This document shows positions 16,984-30,361 of a stretch of DNA of 64,000 bases, piece after piece (the stretch's first letter is position 1; each line of letters begins with the position of its first letter). Under the pieces are notes generated by a model. That model did not search any database. It was not told the DNA's origin and saw only the letters and a list, made by a program, of their open reading frames with translations. The DNA is from Bradyrhizobium sp. CCBAU 53351. GTDB taxonomy: Bacteria > Pseudomonadota > Alphaproteobacteria > Rhizobiales > Xanthobacteraceae. The stretch is from positions 4,181,501 through 4,245,500 of the forward strand of contig NZ_CP030059.1 in the NCBI RefSeq assembly GCF_015291745.1, in the 5' to 3' direction. The translations under genes and the position numbers were made by a program.

Positions 16984-17799
16984 TCACCGCCCGTAATAGT
17001 CCTGCACCGTGTCCCACGCCGCCTTTTGCAGCAGCTCGACCGTCGGCGCATCCAGCCCCATCACGTACGAATTTCCGACCGGCGAGCGTCCCGTCACCGC
17101 AGCGAATGTCACGCAGGCCGCAAGATACGTGCCCGCCGGACTCGGATGCCGCTTGTCCGGCGCGTAGAGATTGAGCTCCGGCTGCAACTTACGCACGCGC
17201 GCGAAGGCAAGACCCGCGGGAATGACCAGCGCGTCGTTGGCATTGCCGGCGGTCGTATAGGCTTCGGCCAGTTGCTCCGTCATCTCAGGCTTGTCCGCAT
17301 AGGCCCAGGACATAAAAAACACCGGCCGCATGCCGTGGGCGCGAACGATGTCGCTGTCCTTCTTCGCGAACGTCACGAAGGCGTCCTTCAATTGCGGATG
17401 GATCGGGCACTGGCTGCAATCCATCATCACGACGGCGTCGTATTGCCGGCCCGGCTTGTTGAAGATGACGTTGTTCTGCTCGTCGAAGGAATAGGCGCCG
17501 AGGCCGCCCGGCCGCAGCAGATTGTCCATGTCGTGCCAGTCGAGGCCGGAGCCGCCGATCGTGGCCATGGTGTTGCGATAGGCCATCTTGTTGGCGGGAT
17601 CGGCAGCCCGCTCCATGAAGGTGAGATGCCCGGGCATGCCGTTGTTGTAGTAGAAGAAGCTGTTGCCGACGAACAGCACGGCCTTTGGGAAGTCCGGCCC
17701 GAGCGAGGTGACCTTCGGCTTGGTCTGCGCCTGTGCATTGAGGCCGACTGCAACGGCCAGACACATTGCGAGCATCACTCGCGCAAAAAGACGCATCAT
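16984..17799 (-). CDS. secreted SGNH/GDSL-like hydrolase family protein
   Basis: 271 residues with a signal peptide ending near AQA. It has an SGNH-like first block VLFVGNSFFYYNNG, with Ser in the GNSF motif. A C-terminal DKRHPSPAGTYLAA follows the usual D-x-x-H arrangement of SGNH esterases. This suggests a periplasmic or secreted esterase or acetyl-hydrolase. The substrate is not predictable from sequence. Convergent with the xthA-like gene; a family A repeat lies between them. Confidence 0.65.
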   Translation of the reverse strand: MMRLFARVMLAMCLAVAVGLNAQAQTKPKVTSLGPDFPKAVLFVGNSFFYYNNGMPGHLTFMERAADPANKMAYRNTMATIGGSGLDWHDMDNLLRPGGLGAYSFDEQNNVIFNKPGRQYDAVVMMDCSQCPIHPQLKDAFVTFAKKDSDIVRAHGMRPVFFMSWAYADKPEMTEQLAEAYTTAGNANDALVIPAGLAFARVRKLQPELNLYAPDKRHPSPAGTYLAACVTFAAVTGRSPVGNSYVMGLDAPTVELLQKAAWDTVQDYYGR

Positions 17800-17905
17800 G
17801 GCTTCCTCCCTATTTTTCCAGGGCCGAAACCAAATCAGCTTTTCAAAACGGCCTCAAGAGCACGAACGCGCGGAGGACATGCGCCGCGATTCACCACAGA
17901 TTGGT

Positions 17906-18274
17906 TCACCACAGATTCCTGCCGTCGATCATGTTCACAGGCACAGCGTCGAGATCGAAATCGTCAAACAGACGCGCGTTCACTGCGACCTTGGGATTGT
18001 CGAAATCGGGCTTGCCGGTCGACCAGTCCGGCGACTCCGAATAGGTGCCGCAACCGCAACTCGCGCAGAAATGGTGTTTGACCGTGCGGCTGCCCCACAG
18101 ATAGGTCGCGACATTGTCCGGCGGTGACAGCAGGCGAAACTGCGCCGGCGTGTAATAGGCCCACAACGCCCCGCGCTTGGCACAGAGCGAACACGTGCAG
18201 CGCGTCACGTTCGAGGGCGCCTCCGTCACCTCGAACACCGTCTCACCACAATGACAGCTTGCCTCGATCGGCAT
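17906..18274 (-). CDS. GFA-family zinc protein
   Basis: 122 residues with the cysteine clusters of the glutathione-dependent formaldehyde-activating (GFA) family: CHCG at residues 7-10, CTCSLCAKRG near 26-35, and CASCGCGTY near 70-78. These bind zinc. Many members have no proven formaldehyde role, so only the family is assigned. It stands alone on this strand between the SGNH gene and treZ. Confidence 0.88.
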   Translation of the reverse strand: MPIEASCHCGETVFEVTEAPSNVTRCTCSLCAKRGALWAYYTPAQFRLLSPPDNVATYLWGSRTVKHHFCASCGCGTYSESPDWSTGKPDFDNPKVAVNARLFDDFDLDAVPVNMIDGRNLW

Positions 18275-18409
18275 GATCCGCTCCCCGCTTTGTCAGGAGC
18301 TGGTCGTAGCCTGCCCCTGCTGCCAACATGCTGTCAGCAGCGCAGTGCATGGGCAAAAAACGCGAAAACAACCCCATGCACAGTAGCCGGCTCTAGTCGA
18401 ATCAATGGT

Positions 18410-20236
18410 TTAGGCATGGCCCAATCGTACGATGATGTTGCCGGGCAGGAGCGCTTGCTCGTCCGAGGGCCCGCTCCGCCAGAGGCATTCGCCTGCGACC
18501 AATTCCGGCGTTGAGAGCCGATGGTCGGCAAAGTTCGCGACGATCTGCAAAGTGTCCCCTTTCTCGGTCCGCCAGCGCACGTCCACGCCGCCCCGGCGAG
18601 GATCATCGCCAAGCAGCTCACGCTGCGCCGAGACGAAGCCTTGTTCGATCAGCGGCAGGATCTTTTCGCGCCGGATCGTCAACAACTGCGTCGTCAAGGC
18701 CCGAAAGCGCACGCAGCCGGGAGAATGATCCATGCTGGCCCAGTCGAGTTTCGAGGCCTGAAAGGTGCTCTCGTCGCACGGGTCCGGAATCCTGGCGCGC
18801 ATTTCAGGTGTCGAGAAGGCCTTGAAGTGCGAAAACTCCTTGCGGCGCCCTTCCCGCGTCAGTTCGGCCGCTTCTCCGGTCCAGTCTGCAAAGAACAGGA
18901 ACGGCGTTTCGACAGCCGCTTCCTCACCCATGAACAGCATGGGAATGTGCGGATTGAGCAGGACCAGCGCCATCGCCTGCTCCAGCTTTTCCGGGCTGAC
19001 CAATGTCGACAATCGCTCACCCAAGGCGCGGTTGCCGATCTGATCGTGGTTTTGCGCGAAGAAGATCGTGGCTTCCGGCGGCAGATGGGCACTCGGCTCG
19101 CCGCGTGGCGCATCATGCAGTGCAAAGACCTCGCCCTGGTACGCAAAGCCTTCCGTGAGCGATCGCGCAAGGTGTTCGAGCGGCTTGTCCGCGAACGCGC
19201 GGTAATACCCCTCGTCTTCTCCCGTCAGCAGGACGTGAAGCGCATTATGGAAATCGTCGCCCCATTGCGCATCGAAATATCTCGGCCGTCCGTCTTTGCG
19301 CTCTAGCAGGTGCGCCTGATTGGCCTCATTCTCCAGCATCAGATGCACGCGCCGGCCGGGCAATTCGTGCCGGATGATCTCGGCAAGCTCGATGAGGAAA
19401 TGCCGCTCGGAATGGTCTTTCAAGGCGTGGACGGCATCGAAGCGCAGGCCGTCGAAGCCGTAGTCACCCAGCCACATCAGCGCATTCTCAATCAAGAACT
19501 CGCGCACGAAGGCGCCGTCGGATCCCTCCAAATTGACGGCAGGCCCCCAGCCGGTCGTGTGACGGTTGTTGAAGAAGTTCTCCGCGTAAGCGTGCAGGTA
19601 ATTCAGCTGCGGGCCGAAGTGGTTATAGACCACGTCGAGATAGACCATGATGTCGAGGGCGTGTGCGGCCCGCAACAGCCGCTTGAGATCCTGCGGCCTG
19701 CCGTAGCGCGCGTTGGGCGCGTTCAGCAGCACGCCGTCATAGCCCCAATTGTGCCGGCCGGGGACATCGTTGATCGGCATCAGCTCGATGGCGGTGATGC
19801 CGAGATCGCGCAGATACGGGAGCCGCTTCTCGACGCCGGCATAGGTCCCCTCCTCGCTGAAGGTGCCGACGTGCAGCTCGTAGATGACGGCTTCCGCCCA
19901 GGGACGGCCCGGGTAAGGGACAGGATCCCGAAGCGCCGCAATATCGACCACCTCGCTCGGCGCGCCGACGTCATCCGGCTGAAAGAACGAGGCAGGGTCC
20001 GGCACGATCAGGTCCTCGTTGATCCTGAACTGATAGCGCGTGCCGGCATGCGCGGTTGGACTGAGCATCTGATACCAGCCATCGTCGTCGCGTGACATCC
20101 GCTGCGGCGGCCGGCCGGTCTCCAGCAACTCCACCGATCGGGCCGTCGGTGCCCACAGGTTGAAGCTGACCCCATGATCGACGATCTCAGCGCCGCGGCG
20201 CCGGGCATGCCCTGCTAATCCCAGTCTTTGAATCAA
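18410..20236 (-). CDS. treZ: malto-oligosyltrehalose trehalohydrolase
   Basis: 608-residue GH13 enzyme that releases trehalose from maltooligosyl-trehalose made by TreY. An N-terminal carbohydrate-binding-like domain (VSFNLWAPTARSVELL) is followed by the (beta/alpha)8 barrel. The barrel carries the catalytic nucleophile in DGLRFDAVHAL, the acid/base region MLENEANQAHLLER and FFAQNHDQIGNRALGERLS. The treY gene is not in this window. Divergent from glgA with a 315-base intergenic region. Trehalose made this way supports osmotic and desiccation tolerance. Confidence 0.93.
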   Translation of the reverse strand: MIQRLGLAGHARRRGAEIVDHGVSFNLWAPTARSVELLETGRPPQRMSRDDDGWYQMLSPTAHAGTRYQFRINEDLIVPDPASFFQPDDVGAPSEVVDIAALRDPVPYPGRPWAEAVIYELHVGTFSEEGTYAGVEKRLPYLRDLGITAIELMPINDVPGRHNWGYDGVLLNAPNARYGRPQDLKRLLRAAHALDIMVYLDVVYNHFGPQLNYLHAYAENFFNNRHTTGWGPAVNLEGSDGAFVREFLIENALMWLGDYGFDGLRFDAVHALKDHSERHFLIELAEIIRHELPGRRVHLMLENEANQAHLLERKDGRPRYFDAQWGDDFHNALHVLLTGEDEGYYRAFADKPLEHLARSLTEGFAYQGEVFALHDAPRGEPSAHLPPEATIFFAQNHDQIGNRALGERLSTLVSPEKLEQAMALVLLNPHIPMLFMGEEAAVETPFLFFADWTGEAAELTREGRRKEFSHFKAFSTPEMRARIPDPCDESTFQASKLDWASMDHSPGCVRFRALTTQLLTIRREKILPLIEQGFVSAQRELLGDDPRRGGVDVRWRTEKGDTLQIVANFADHRLSTPELVAGECLWRSGPSDEQALLPGNIIVRLGHA

Positions 20237-20551
20237 TCTGTTCGCCTTTCGCGCCGCATGCTCGCATTGGCATGCCTTGGGCGGAGCGCGATGCGCGCGC
20301 CGTTACGATCGCTTGAGGGATGCCTGTGGACGAGAAAGCTGACCTGCCGACATTCGTTCCTCCGGCCCCCAGCGCCGCCCGCTTGTGTACACTTTTGGAC
20401 CCATCTCCAAGAAAAGCTCAGTCGCTCGTTGAGCTTAGGAACTTTTGTTGCGCCGCAGAATTTGAGCCACAACGCTTCACTGACGAAGCGTCGTTGGAAT
20501 TCAAAGATGGTTGGCAAAGACCACTATTGCCCCGGTTGGTGGGCATAGCGA
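20237..20551. other. divergent intergenic region treZ-glgA
   Basis: 315 bases carrying promoters for both directions. It is slightly lower in GC than the flanking genes. A GGAAC is present in each direction, but neither has a convincing cGTT at the correct spacing. No gene is supported. Confidence 0.4.
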
Positions 20552-21961
20552 ATGCGGATCCTGTTCGCGACGCCCGAAGTATCAGACTTCATTCAAGTCG
20601 GCGGCCTCGCCGCCGTCTCCGCGGCTCTGCCGCGCGCCTTACGCGATCTTGCTGACGTACGCGTCATCATCCCAGGCTATCCGGCGGTTCTGCGCGGCTT
20701 GAGCGATCTCAAGACCGTGGGTCGATGCCAGCCCTACGCCGCCCTGCCCGCCTTCGAGGTCGATCTCGGACATACCGCGGATGGCCTGACATATTACGTC
20801 GTGCGCTGTCCCGCGCTGTACGATCGGGACGGCACGCCCTATGCCGACGGCCGCGGGGCGGATTGGTCCGACAACAATGTGCGGTTCGCCACTTTCTCCT
20901 ATGCCGCCGCTCAGATCGCCAGAGGATTGGTCGACAAGGACTGGTCCGCCGACCTGGTTCACGCCAACGACTGGCAATGCGCGCTGATCCCCGGCTATCT
21001 GGAATGGCACTACGCGCACATTCCGACCGTCTTCACGATCCACAATCTGGCCTATCAGGGGGTCTTCGACCGGAGCTCGCTGGCCCCGCTCGGAATTCCC
21101 GAGGCGAGCTTCAACATCGACGGTGTCGAATTCTACAATCGCCTGTCCTTCATCAAGGCGGGTCTGGTCTATGCATCGCACCTGACGACCGTCAGCCAGA
21201 CCTATGCGCGGGAGATCACGACGGCCGAGTTCGGCTGCGGTCTCGAAGGACTTCTGAAGCAAAGAGCTGATCGCAACCAGCTGTCCGGCATCCTCAACGG
21301 CATCGACGAGAGCTGGGACCCGCGCACCTGTTCGTCACTGCTGCAACCGTTCGGGGCCGGTGACTGGACCGAGCGTTCCCTGAACGCCGAAGATGTCAGG
21401 GACCAGTTCGGCCTGGCAATCTCACGTGGACCCCTGTTCGCCCTCGTGGCGCGCCTCGTTCATCAAAAGGGCGTCGACCTCGTGATCGAGAGCGCTCAAG
21501 CGATCGTCGATGCGGGCGGCCAGATCGTCGTCACCGGCAAGGGCGAGCCGCGGTTCGAAGAGGCCCTGCTCCAGGCGCAGGCGCGCGCGCCGCGATCGAT
21601 TGCCGTCAAGATCGGCTTCGACGACGCCGAAGCGCGGAAGATCTTCGCGGGCAGCGACTTCACGCTGATGCCGTCGCGCTTCGAGCCATGCGGGCTGAGC
21701 CAGATGTACGCCCAGCGCTTCGGCTCGCTGCCGATTGGCCACCGCACCGGCGGCCTCGCCGAGACCATCGTCGACGGCGAGACGGGATTTTTGTTCGACC
21801 GGGCATCGGCGCCCGGCTTCCTCGGGAGCCTCTGCCGGGCCTTTTCGACCTTCGGCATGAAGGATCGCCTCGATCATATGCGCAGGGCCGCCATGGCGCA
21901 GGCCTTCAGCTGGAGCCAGTCGGCCAAATCCTACGCGGCGCTCTACAAATCTTCGATCTAA
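20552..21961 (+). CDS. glgA: glycogen synthase
   Basis: 469-residue GT5 glucosyltransferase that extends alpha-1,4-glucan from ADP-glucose. The N-terminal sugar-nucleotide motif is a KxGGL variant (MRILFATPEVSDFIQVGGL). The HANDWQ, TIHNLAYQG and NGID segments and the C-terminal PSRFEPCGLSQMYAQRFGSLPI motif are typical. The family lysine of KxGGL is replaced by glutamine, which may alter activity or specificity. First gene on this strand of a glgA, DUF3606, glgX series. Confidence 0.88.
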   Translation: MRILFATPEVSDFIQVGGLAAVSAALPRALRDLADVRVIIPGYPAVLRGLSDLKTVGRCQPYAALPAFEVDLGHTADGLTYYVVRCPALYDRDGTPYADGRGADWSDNNVRFATFSYAAAQIARGLVDKDWSADLVHANDWQCALIPGYLEWHYAHIPTVFTIHNLAYQGVFDRSSLAPLGIPEASFNIDGVEFYNRLSFIKAGLVYASHLTTVSQTYAREITTAEFGCGLEGLLKQRADRNQLSGILNGIDESWDPRTCSSLLQPFGAGDWTERSLNAEDVRDQFGLAISRGPLFALVARLVHQKGVDLVIESAQAIVDAGGQIVVTGKGEPRFEEALLQAQARAPRSIAVKIGFDDAEARKIFAGSDFTLMPSRFEPCGLSQMYAQRFGSLPIGHRTGGLAETIVDGETGFLFDRASAPGFLGSLCRAFSTFGMKDRLDHMRRAAMAQAFSWSQSAKSYAALYKSSI

Positions 21962-22082
21962 CAGTATCGCGATACTCTGCAGCTCGATCCCTCGCCAGGA
22001 AGATGACGCCCCGTCGCATGAGGATGCTCGTTCGAATTACGCAGCGCGATGAACGCCAGCAGACGCCATTCTCCGGGCAACT

Positions 22083-22107
22083 GGAACGGAAACATCCGGC
22101 GACTGTT
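22083..22107 (+). promoter_or_regulatory. SigEcfG-like promoter before DUF3606-glgX
   Basis: GGAAC at 22083-22087, 16 bases, then TGTT at 22104-22107. This is close to the alphaproteobacterial general stress sigma consensus GGAAC-N16/17-cGTT. It lies 26 bases before the ATG at 22133, a plausible leader length. Confidence 0.5.
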
Positions 22108-22132
22108 ACGACCACACACAGGAGTTGCCGCC

Positions 22133-22414
22133 ATGCGCCGTTCGACACCGAAGCCCATCCGCAACAAGCTCGACCTGACCGACCGCGCGCAGATGCGCCT
22201 CGTCAGGAAACGCTTGGGTCTGTCAGATGCCGAGTTGACTGCCATCGCCGGGCGGATCGGCAATTCGATCTCCGCGATCAGCAAGGAAGCGGCCCAGCAG
22301 CGCGCCAGCGTCCTGCCCAAGCCGGCCGATGTGCCGCCGGCCGCCGTGATCGCCTCGGCAACGGCTGCTGAACAGGCCGCGACCGAACTACCGGCAACAG
22401 CGCCGACATCCTGA
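22133..22414 (+). CDS. DUF3606-family small protein
   Basis: 93 residues. The central part (LDLTDRAQMRLVRKRLGLSD, then a helix with VGN-like IGNSISAISKEA) matches the short helical DUF3606 family, small proteins of unknown function found in proteobacteria. The tail is Ala/Pro/Thr-rich. CAGGAG just before the ATG sets the start. It is 24 bases upstream of glgX and likely co-transcribed from a SigEcfG-like promoter. Confidence 0.7.
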   Translation: MRRSTPKPIRNKLDLTDRAQMRLVRKRLGLSDAELTAIAGRIGNSISAISKEAAQQRASVLPKPADVPPAAVIASATAAEQAATELPATAPTS

Positions 22415-22438
22415 CCCGATCGTCATTGGGGGGCAGAC

Positions 22439-24676
<2,238 letters not shown>

Positions 24677-24772
24677 AGTTCCGGCCTCGCGGAAAGCACA
24701 CCCAGGCTGCAGCCGGTATCGCCCTCGCCGGCCCGCGCAGCTACACTGCTCCGATTCCCGGAGCTTCTCCTC

Positions 24773-25498
24773 TTGGCCTTCCTCTTCGTCCTCATCGTCG
24801 GCCTCGTCGCCGGCACCATCTCAGGCATCGTCGGCACCGGCTCGTCGATCATGCTGATGCCGGTGCTGGTCTATGCCTATGGGCCGAAGGAAGCCGTGCC
24901 GATCATGGCGGTGGCGTCCGTGATGGCGAATTTCTCGCGCATCCTGGCCTGGTGGCGCGAGGTCGACTGGCGGGCCTGCGCGGCCTATTCGGTCACGGGC
25001 ATTCCGGCCGCCGTGCTCGGCGCGCGGACGTTGCTGGCGCTGCCCTCGCATGCCGTCGATCTCGCCATCGGCCTGTTCCTGATCGCGATGGTGCCGGTGC
25101 GGCACTGGCTGGCGCGGCACGATTTGAAGGCCAATCTCTGGCACCTCGCCATCGGCGGAGCGGTCATCGGCTATCTCACCGGCATCGTGGTCTCGACCGG
25201 CCCGCTCAGCGTGCCGCTGTTCCTGTTCTACGGCCTCTCGAAGGGCGCCTTCCTCGCCACCGAGGCCGCAAGCTCGCTCGGCCTCTATTTCGCGAAATCA
25301 GTGACCTTCGAGCGCTTCGGCGCGCTGACCGGCGATGTCTTCGTGAAGGGCTTGATTGCAGGCGCCTCGCTGATGTCGGGCGCCTTCATCGCAAAACGCT
25401 TCGTCCTGCACCTGAAGCCGGACATGTTCCGCCTGCTGATGGACGCGATCATGATCGCGGCCGGGCTCTCGATGCTGTGGAACGCGACGCAGCCCTGA
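24773..25498 (+). CDS. TauE/SafE-family membrane transporter
   Basis: 241 residues with about eight hydrophobic helices and the repeated family signature GxxSGxxGxGss near residues 14-27 (GTISGIVGTGSSIMLMPVL) and in the second half. These permeases are often associated with sulfur-anion or organosulfonate export, but the substrate is not visible here. The start appears to be TTG at 24773, 13 bases after GGAG. Convergent with the GGDEF-EAL gene, 6 bases apart. Confidence 0.85.
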   Translation: MAFLFVLIVGLVAGTISGIVGTGSSIMLMPVLVYAYGPKEAVPIMAVASVMANFSRILAWWREVDWRACAAYSVTGIPAAVLGARTLLALPSHAVDLAIGLFLIAMVPVRHWLARHDLKANLWHLAIGGAVIGYLTGIVVSTGPLSVPLFLFYGLSKGAFLATEAASSLGLYFAKSVTFERFGALTGDVFVKGLIAGASLMSGAFIAKRFVLHLKPDMFRLLMDAIMIAAGLSMLWNATQP

Positions 25499-25504
25499 TC
25501 GCGC

Positions 25505-27574
25505 TCAGGCGGCGAATTCGGGCGCGATCGAGGGGCTGTCGGCGAGGACGCGGCTTTCGACCGCCGGCCGCGTCTCGAGCCATTGCAGCACGGCGTCGAG
25601 CGGCTGCGGCCGCTGATAGAAGTAGCCCTGCCCGAACCTCACGCCCATCTCGCGCATGGCCGCGGCCTGCTCGGCGCGCTCGATGCCTTCAGCGACCAAA
25701 GTGAGCCCCAGCGTGCCGGCGAGCGATGCGATCACGCCGACGATCGCCTTGTCTTCCGCGCTATCGGGAATCTCGTTGATGAACGCCTTGTCGATCTTGA
25801 CCTTGTCGAGCGGGAAACGCCGGAGATGCGCGAGCGAGCTGTAACCGGTGCCGAAATCGTCGAGCGCGATCGTGGCGCCCAGGCGGCGCAGGCGATGCAG
25901 CGTCTCGGAGGCGCTGGCGATGTTGTTGATCAGCGAGCCCTCGGTGATCTCGAGCTCCAGCAGTGAGGCCGCAACGTCGAAACGCGCGCAGGTCGCGCGC
26001 AGCTCGGCGGCGAGCGAATGGTCGGCAAGCTCGGACGGCGGCAGATTGATCGCGATCCGTATCTGCGGCCTGCCGGCGGCGGCGAGCCGCTGCAGCGCCC
26101 AGCAGGCGTCGGTCAGCACGTAGCGGGTCAGCCGCGCGTTGTTGCCGCTGCGCTCGATCAGCGGCAGGAATTCAGCCGGACCGATCACGCCATGTTCGGG
26201 ATGCCGCCAGCGGATCAGCGCTTCCAGGCCGACGACATCGTGGCTCTCGAGGTCGACCTGGCTCTGGTACCAGACCTCGAACTGTCCCTCGGCAAAGCCC
26301 GTGGGGATGGCAAGCTCGAGATCCCTGCGGCGGCGATAGTCGCGCTGCAGCGCTTCGTCGAGCACGGCGACCGTGCCGGGCGCCTTGCTCTTGGCATGAT
26401 AGAGCGCGATATCGGCCAGCGTCGGCAGGTGCGACAGCTCCGGATCGTCGGCGCGGCGCACGGCAAGGCCGATGCTGGCGCGCGGCACGACCTGCTTGTC
26501 GTGGAGCCGGATCGGTTCGGAAATGGCGGCCAGCACCTGCTGCGCGAAGGCGTGCGCCGACGCCTCGTTGCTCACCTCGGGGCGAATGACGACGAATTCA
26601 TCGCCGCCGAGCCGGGCGACCCAATCCTCCGCCTCGACTGCACGACGAAGACGCTGGGAAATATGCACCAGGAGCTGGTCGCCGGCCTCGTGGCCGAAGG
26701 TGTCGTTGATGCCCTTGAAGTCGTCGAGATCGATGAAGCAGAACGCGACCAGCGCGTCCGGCCTGCCGCCATCGCGGCTCGCGACGGCAAGCCGCTCGGT
26801 CAGCGAGCGCCGGTTGGGCAGCCCCGTGAGCGGATCGTGCGCGGCCATGTGTCCGAGCCGGTCGAGCGCGCCCGACGTCGTGTGCTGCATGGCGTTGAAG
26901 GCGCGCGCGAGCTGGCCGAATTCGTTCGCGGATGTGACGTCCGCCGGATAGGCGCGGCCGTCCTGCTTGCTGCGCTGGATCGCCGACATCATGGCCGCCA
27001 GCGGCCTGCCGATGAAGATGTTGGCGGAGATCCGCATGGCGATCAGGGTCGCAAACGTCGCGAGCAGGCCGACGACCAGCAGCAGCACCATCCGGCTGCC
27101 GGTGTCCGCATACAACGTCGCATGGGAATAGGCGATGGCGATGCGGCCGGCCTGAACGGCCATGTTGCCGTTGCTGTACTGGATCGGACGCGAGACCTCC
27201 GCGACCGTCTGTCCTTCGGGGCGCGCCACCACGCGGGCAATCGCAGCGCCCGTGTCGTCATAGACGGCCGCCGCAGCGATGGTCTCGTCGTGCATGATCT
27301 CGTTGAGCACGCCCGTGACCTGGTCGTAGCGCATCTTCCAGAGCGGCTCGGCGATCAGCTCGGCGCGGCTCTCGGCAACACGGGCCATGCGGGCGTCGAG
27401 CTGCCTGATCTGCGACCAGAAGCTCGAAGCCTCGACGCCGGCGGAGGCCAGCAATTGCACCAGCAGCAGAACGGGCACGGTGGCCCAGATCATGGCGCGA
27501 ACGACCGAGCGCAGGCGCGGCGGCGCGGCCTCGTCGTTGCCTTCAGGCTCGTTCATCGCCTCATCCTCGCGCAT
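25505..27574 (-). CDS. membrane GGDEF-EAL cyclic-di-GMP protein
   Basis: 689 residues. An N-terminal transmembrane helix, a periplasmic region of about 120 residues, a second helix and a HAMP-like segment (SANEFGQLARAFNAMQ) precede a GGDEF domain with intact RLGGDEFVV and an EAL domain with GLEALIRWRHP and DDFGTGYSSL. Both catalytic signatures are complete, so synthesis and hydrolysis of c-di-GMP are both possible. The ATG at 27574 overlaps the stop of the upstream binding-protein gene by one base (TGATG), implying coupled translation. The periplasmic region probably contacts that binding protein. Confidence 0.93.
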   Translation of the reverse strand: MREDEAMNEPEGNDEAAPPRLRSVVRAMIWATVPVLLLVQLLASAGVEASSFWSQIRQLDARMARVAESRAELIAEPLWKMRYDQVTGVLNEIMHDETIAAAAVYDDTGAAIARVVARPEGQTVAEVSRPIQYSNGNMAVQAGRIAIAYSHATLYADTGSRMVLLLVVGLLATFATLIAMRISANIFIGRPLAAMMSAIQRSKQDGRAYPADVTSANEFGQLARAFNAMQHTTSGALDRLGHMAAHDPLTGLPNRRSLTERLAVASRDGGRPDALVAFCFIDLDDFKGINDTFGHEAGDQLLVHISQRLRRAVEAEDWVARLGGDEFVVIRPEVSNEASAHAFAQQVLAAISEPIRLHDKQVVPRASIGLAVRRADDPELSHLPTLADIALYHAKSKAPGTVAVLDEALQRDYRRRRDLELAIPTGFAEGQFEVWYQSQVDLESHDVVGLEALIRWRHPEHGVIGPAEFLPLIERSGNNARLTRYVLTDACWALQRLAAAGRPQIRIAINLPPSELADHSLAAELRATCARFDVAASLLELEITEGSLINNIASASETLHRLRRLGATIALDDFGTGYSSLAHLRRFPLDKVKIDKAFINEIPDSAEDKAIVGVIASLAGTLGLTLVAEGIERAEQAAAMREMGVRFGQGYFYQRPQPLDAVLQWLETRPAVESRVLADSPSIAPEFAA

Positions 27575-28722
27575 CAATCGGCGGCGCCTTCGGGAAGCGG
27601 CAGCGACGAAATCAACGCATCGAGCGAGAAGTCGTAATGGCCGCAGCGTCCCGGCTTCGCCCTGAAGCGCGCGAAGTCGATCCGGTCGAACGCACGTGTC
27701 TTGATGAGGTCGCCGACCGAGGCGAGATTCTGGCGGGTGATCGCAGACGTCTTGACCTCGACGCGGGGCGAGGCCGCCGCGAAATCGCAGCCGTCGGCAT
27801 AATCGCGCAGCAGGACGATCGACCAGCCGCCAAGCAGGAAATGCCCGCCGTCGGTCAGCAGCAGGCGGCCTGCCCTGATCTCGCGCAGCGCGTCCTCCGA
27901 CCAGTTGAGGCCGACCAGCTGAATGTCGCGGCCGGGCACGAGTCCGGCGGCGACCACCGCGCGCAGCGCGCCGAGCGCCATCGGATCGTTTCCGGCCCAG
28001 ATGCCGGCGGGCCGAATCTCCTTGCGCGAGGCCCAGCTCAGATAATTCGTGGTGACCTGCTCGGCCTCCGACTGCGTCCAGTTGGCGAACAGCAGCCGGT
28101 CCACCACGACGTCAGGCGCGGCATCCACCGCAAGCTTGAGACCGGCGTTGCGCGCGATCGAGGCGGGTGTGATCTCGTCGCCGCCGATGCCGAGAAGATG
28201 GATCTTGCCGTCCGGGCTCTGCCATTTCTCGGCACGAGCGGCCGCAATCAGGGCGTTGGCCATCCGTGCGCCCGCGGTCTGAAGATCGGTCGTGATGTCG
28301 CCGAGCCAGGTCCTGAGCTTTTGCCGGGGCGGTCCAAGACGCACCGCATCCTCGCCGATCAGCGTGTTCGAGAGCAGCAGCGTCTTGACGCCTGCAGCCT
28401 CGGCCGCTTCCAGGATCGGAACGGCGGCGGATTCCTCGTTCGACAGGATGAGGAAATCGGGCTTGTCACGGCGTGCGACCACGCCGAAGCCGAGCTCCTG
28501 CATGGTGCGGTAGTTGCGTTCGCTGGTCAGCACCTCGACATGCGCATCGAGCTTGCGGCCGGCGGCCTGCATGGTTTGCGCCACCATGTCCCAGTAGACC
28601 TCGCCGGTCTTGCCGGGATTGACGAACACGATGTCGAGGGGCTTGGCATAGCTGGGGCTGGCGGACGCGAAAACGCCGCCGGCCATGCCCACAGCGAGCA
28701 ATATTCGCAGGAATCTCGTCAT
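27574..28722 (-). CDS. periplasmic sugar-type binding protein linked to GGDEF-EAL
   Basis: 382 residues with a signal peptide (to about residue 26) and a type I periplasmic-binding fold starting DIVFVNPGKTGEVYWDMV, as in sugar- or autoinducer-binding proteins. No ABC permease or ATPase adjoins it. Instead its stop codon overlaps the start of a membrane GGDEF-EAL protein. The pair looks like a sensory module in which ligand-loaded binding protein signals through the periplasmic part of the enzyme. Ligand unknown. Confidence 0.8.
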   Translation of the reverse strand: MTRFLRILLAVGMAGGVFASASPSYAKPLDIVFVNPGKTGEVYWDMVAQTMQAAGRKLDAHVEVLTSERNYRTMQELGFGVVARRDKPDFLILSNEESAAVPILEAAEAAGVKTLLLSNTLIGEDAVRLGPPRQKLRTWLGDITTDLQTAGARMANALIAAARAEKWQSPDGKIHLLGIGGDEITPASIARNAGLKLAVDAAPDVVVDRLLFANWTQSEAEQVTTNYLSWASRKEIRPAGIWAGNDPMALGALRAVVAAGLVPGRDIQLVGLNWSEDALREIRAGRLLLTDGGHFLLGGWSIVLLRDYADGCDFAAASPRVEVKTSAITRQNLASVGDLIKTRAFDRIDFARFRAKPGRCGHYDFSLDALISSLPLPEGAAD

Positions 28723-28915
28723 TTCTCTTCGCCGCCCCCGATGGTTCCGAGGTTGGACCCGCGTCCGCTAACACTTCGCAAAATCCACCCGGCCACGGCG
28801 ACACAGGGCTAATGAAAGGTATATCTGGCCTGCCGAATTGAGATAATCGAAGCGCCGGCGATCACCCTGCCATTCCGTGCTATCAGCAAGCTGAAACCTC
28901 GACTCATCTATCCCC

Positions 28916-30361
<1,446 letters not shown>

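Noticed and set aside
20350..20460. SigEcfG promoters between treZ and glgA
   Set aside because: GGAAC occurs in both directions, but the second box (ATTT or CTTT) does not match cGTT at 16-17 bases.
21963..21976. Perfect palindrome AGTATCGCGATACT after glgA
   Set aside because: No T-run, so not an intrinsic terminator, and no adjacent regulator to connect it with; noted only.
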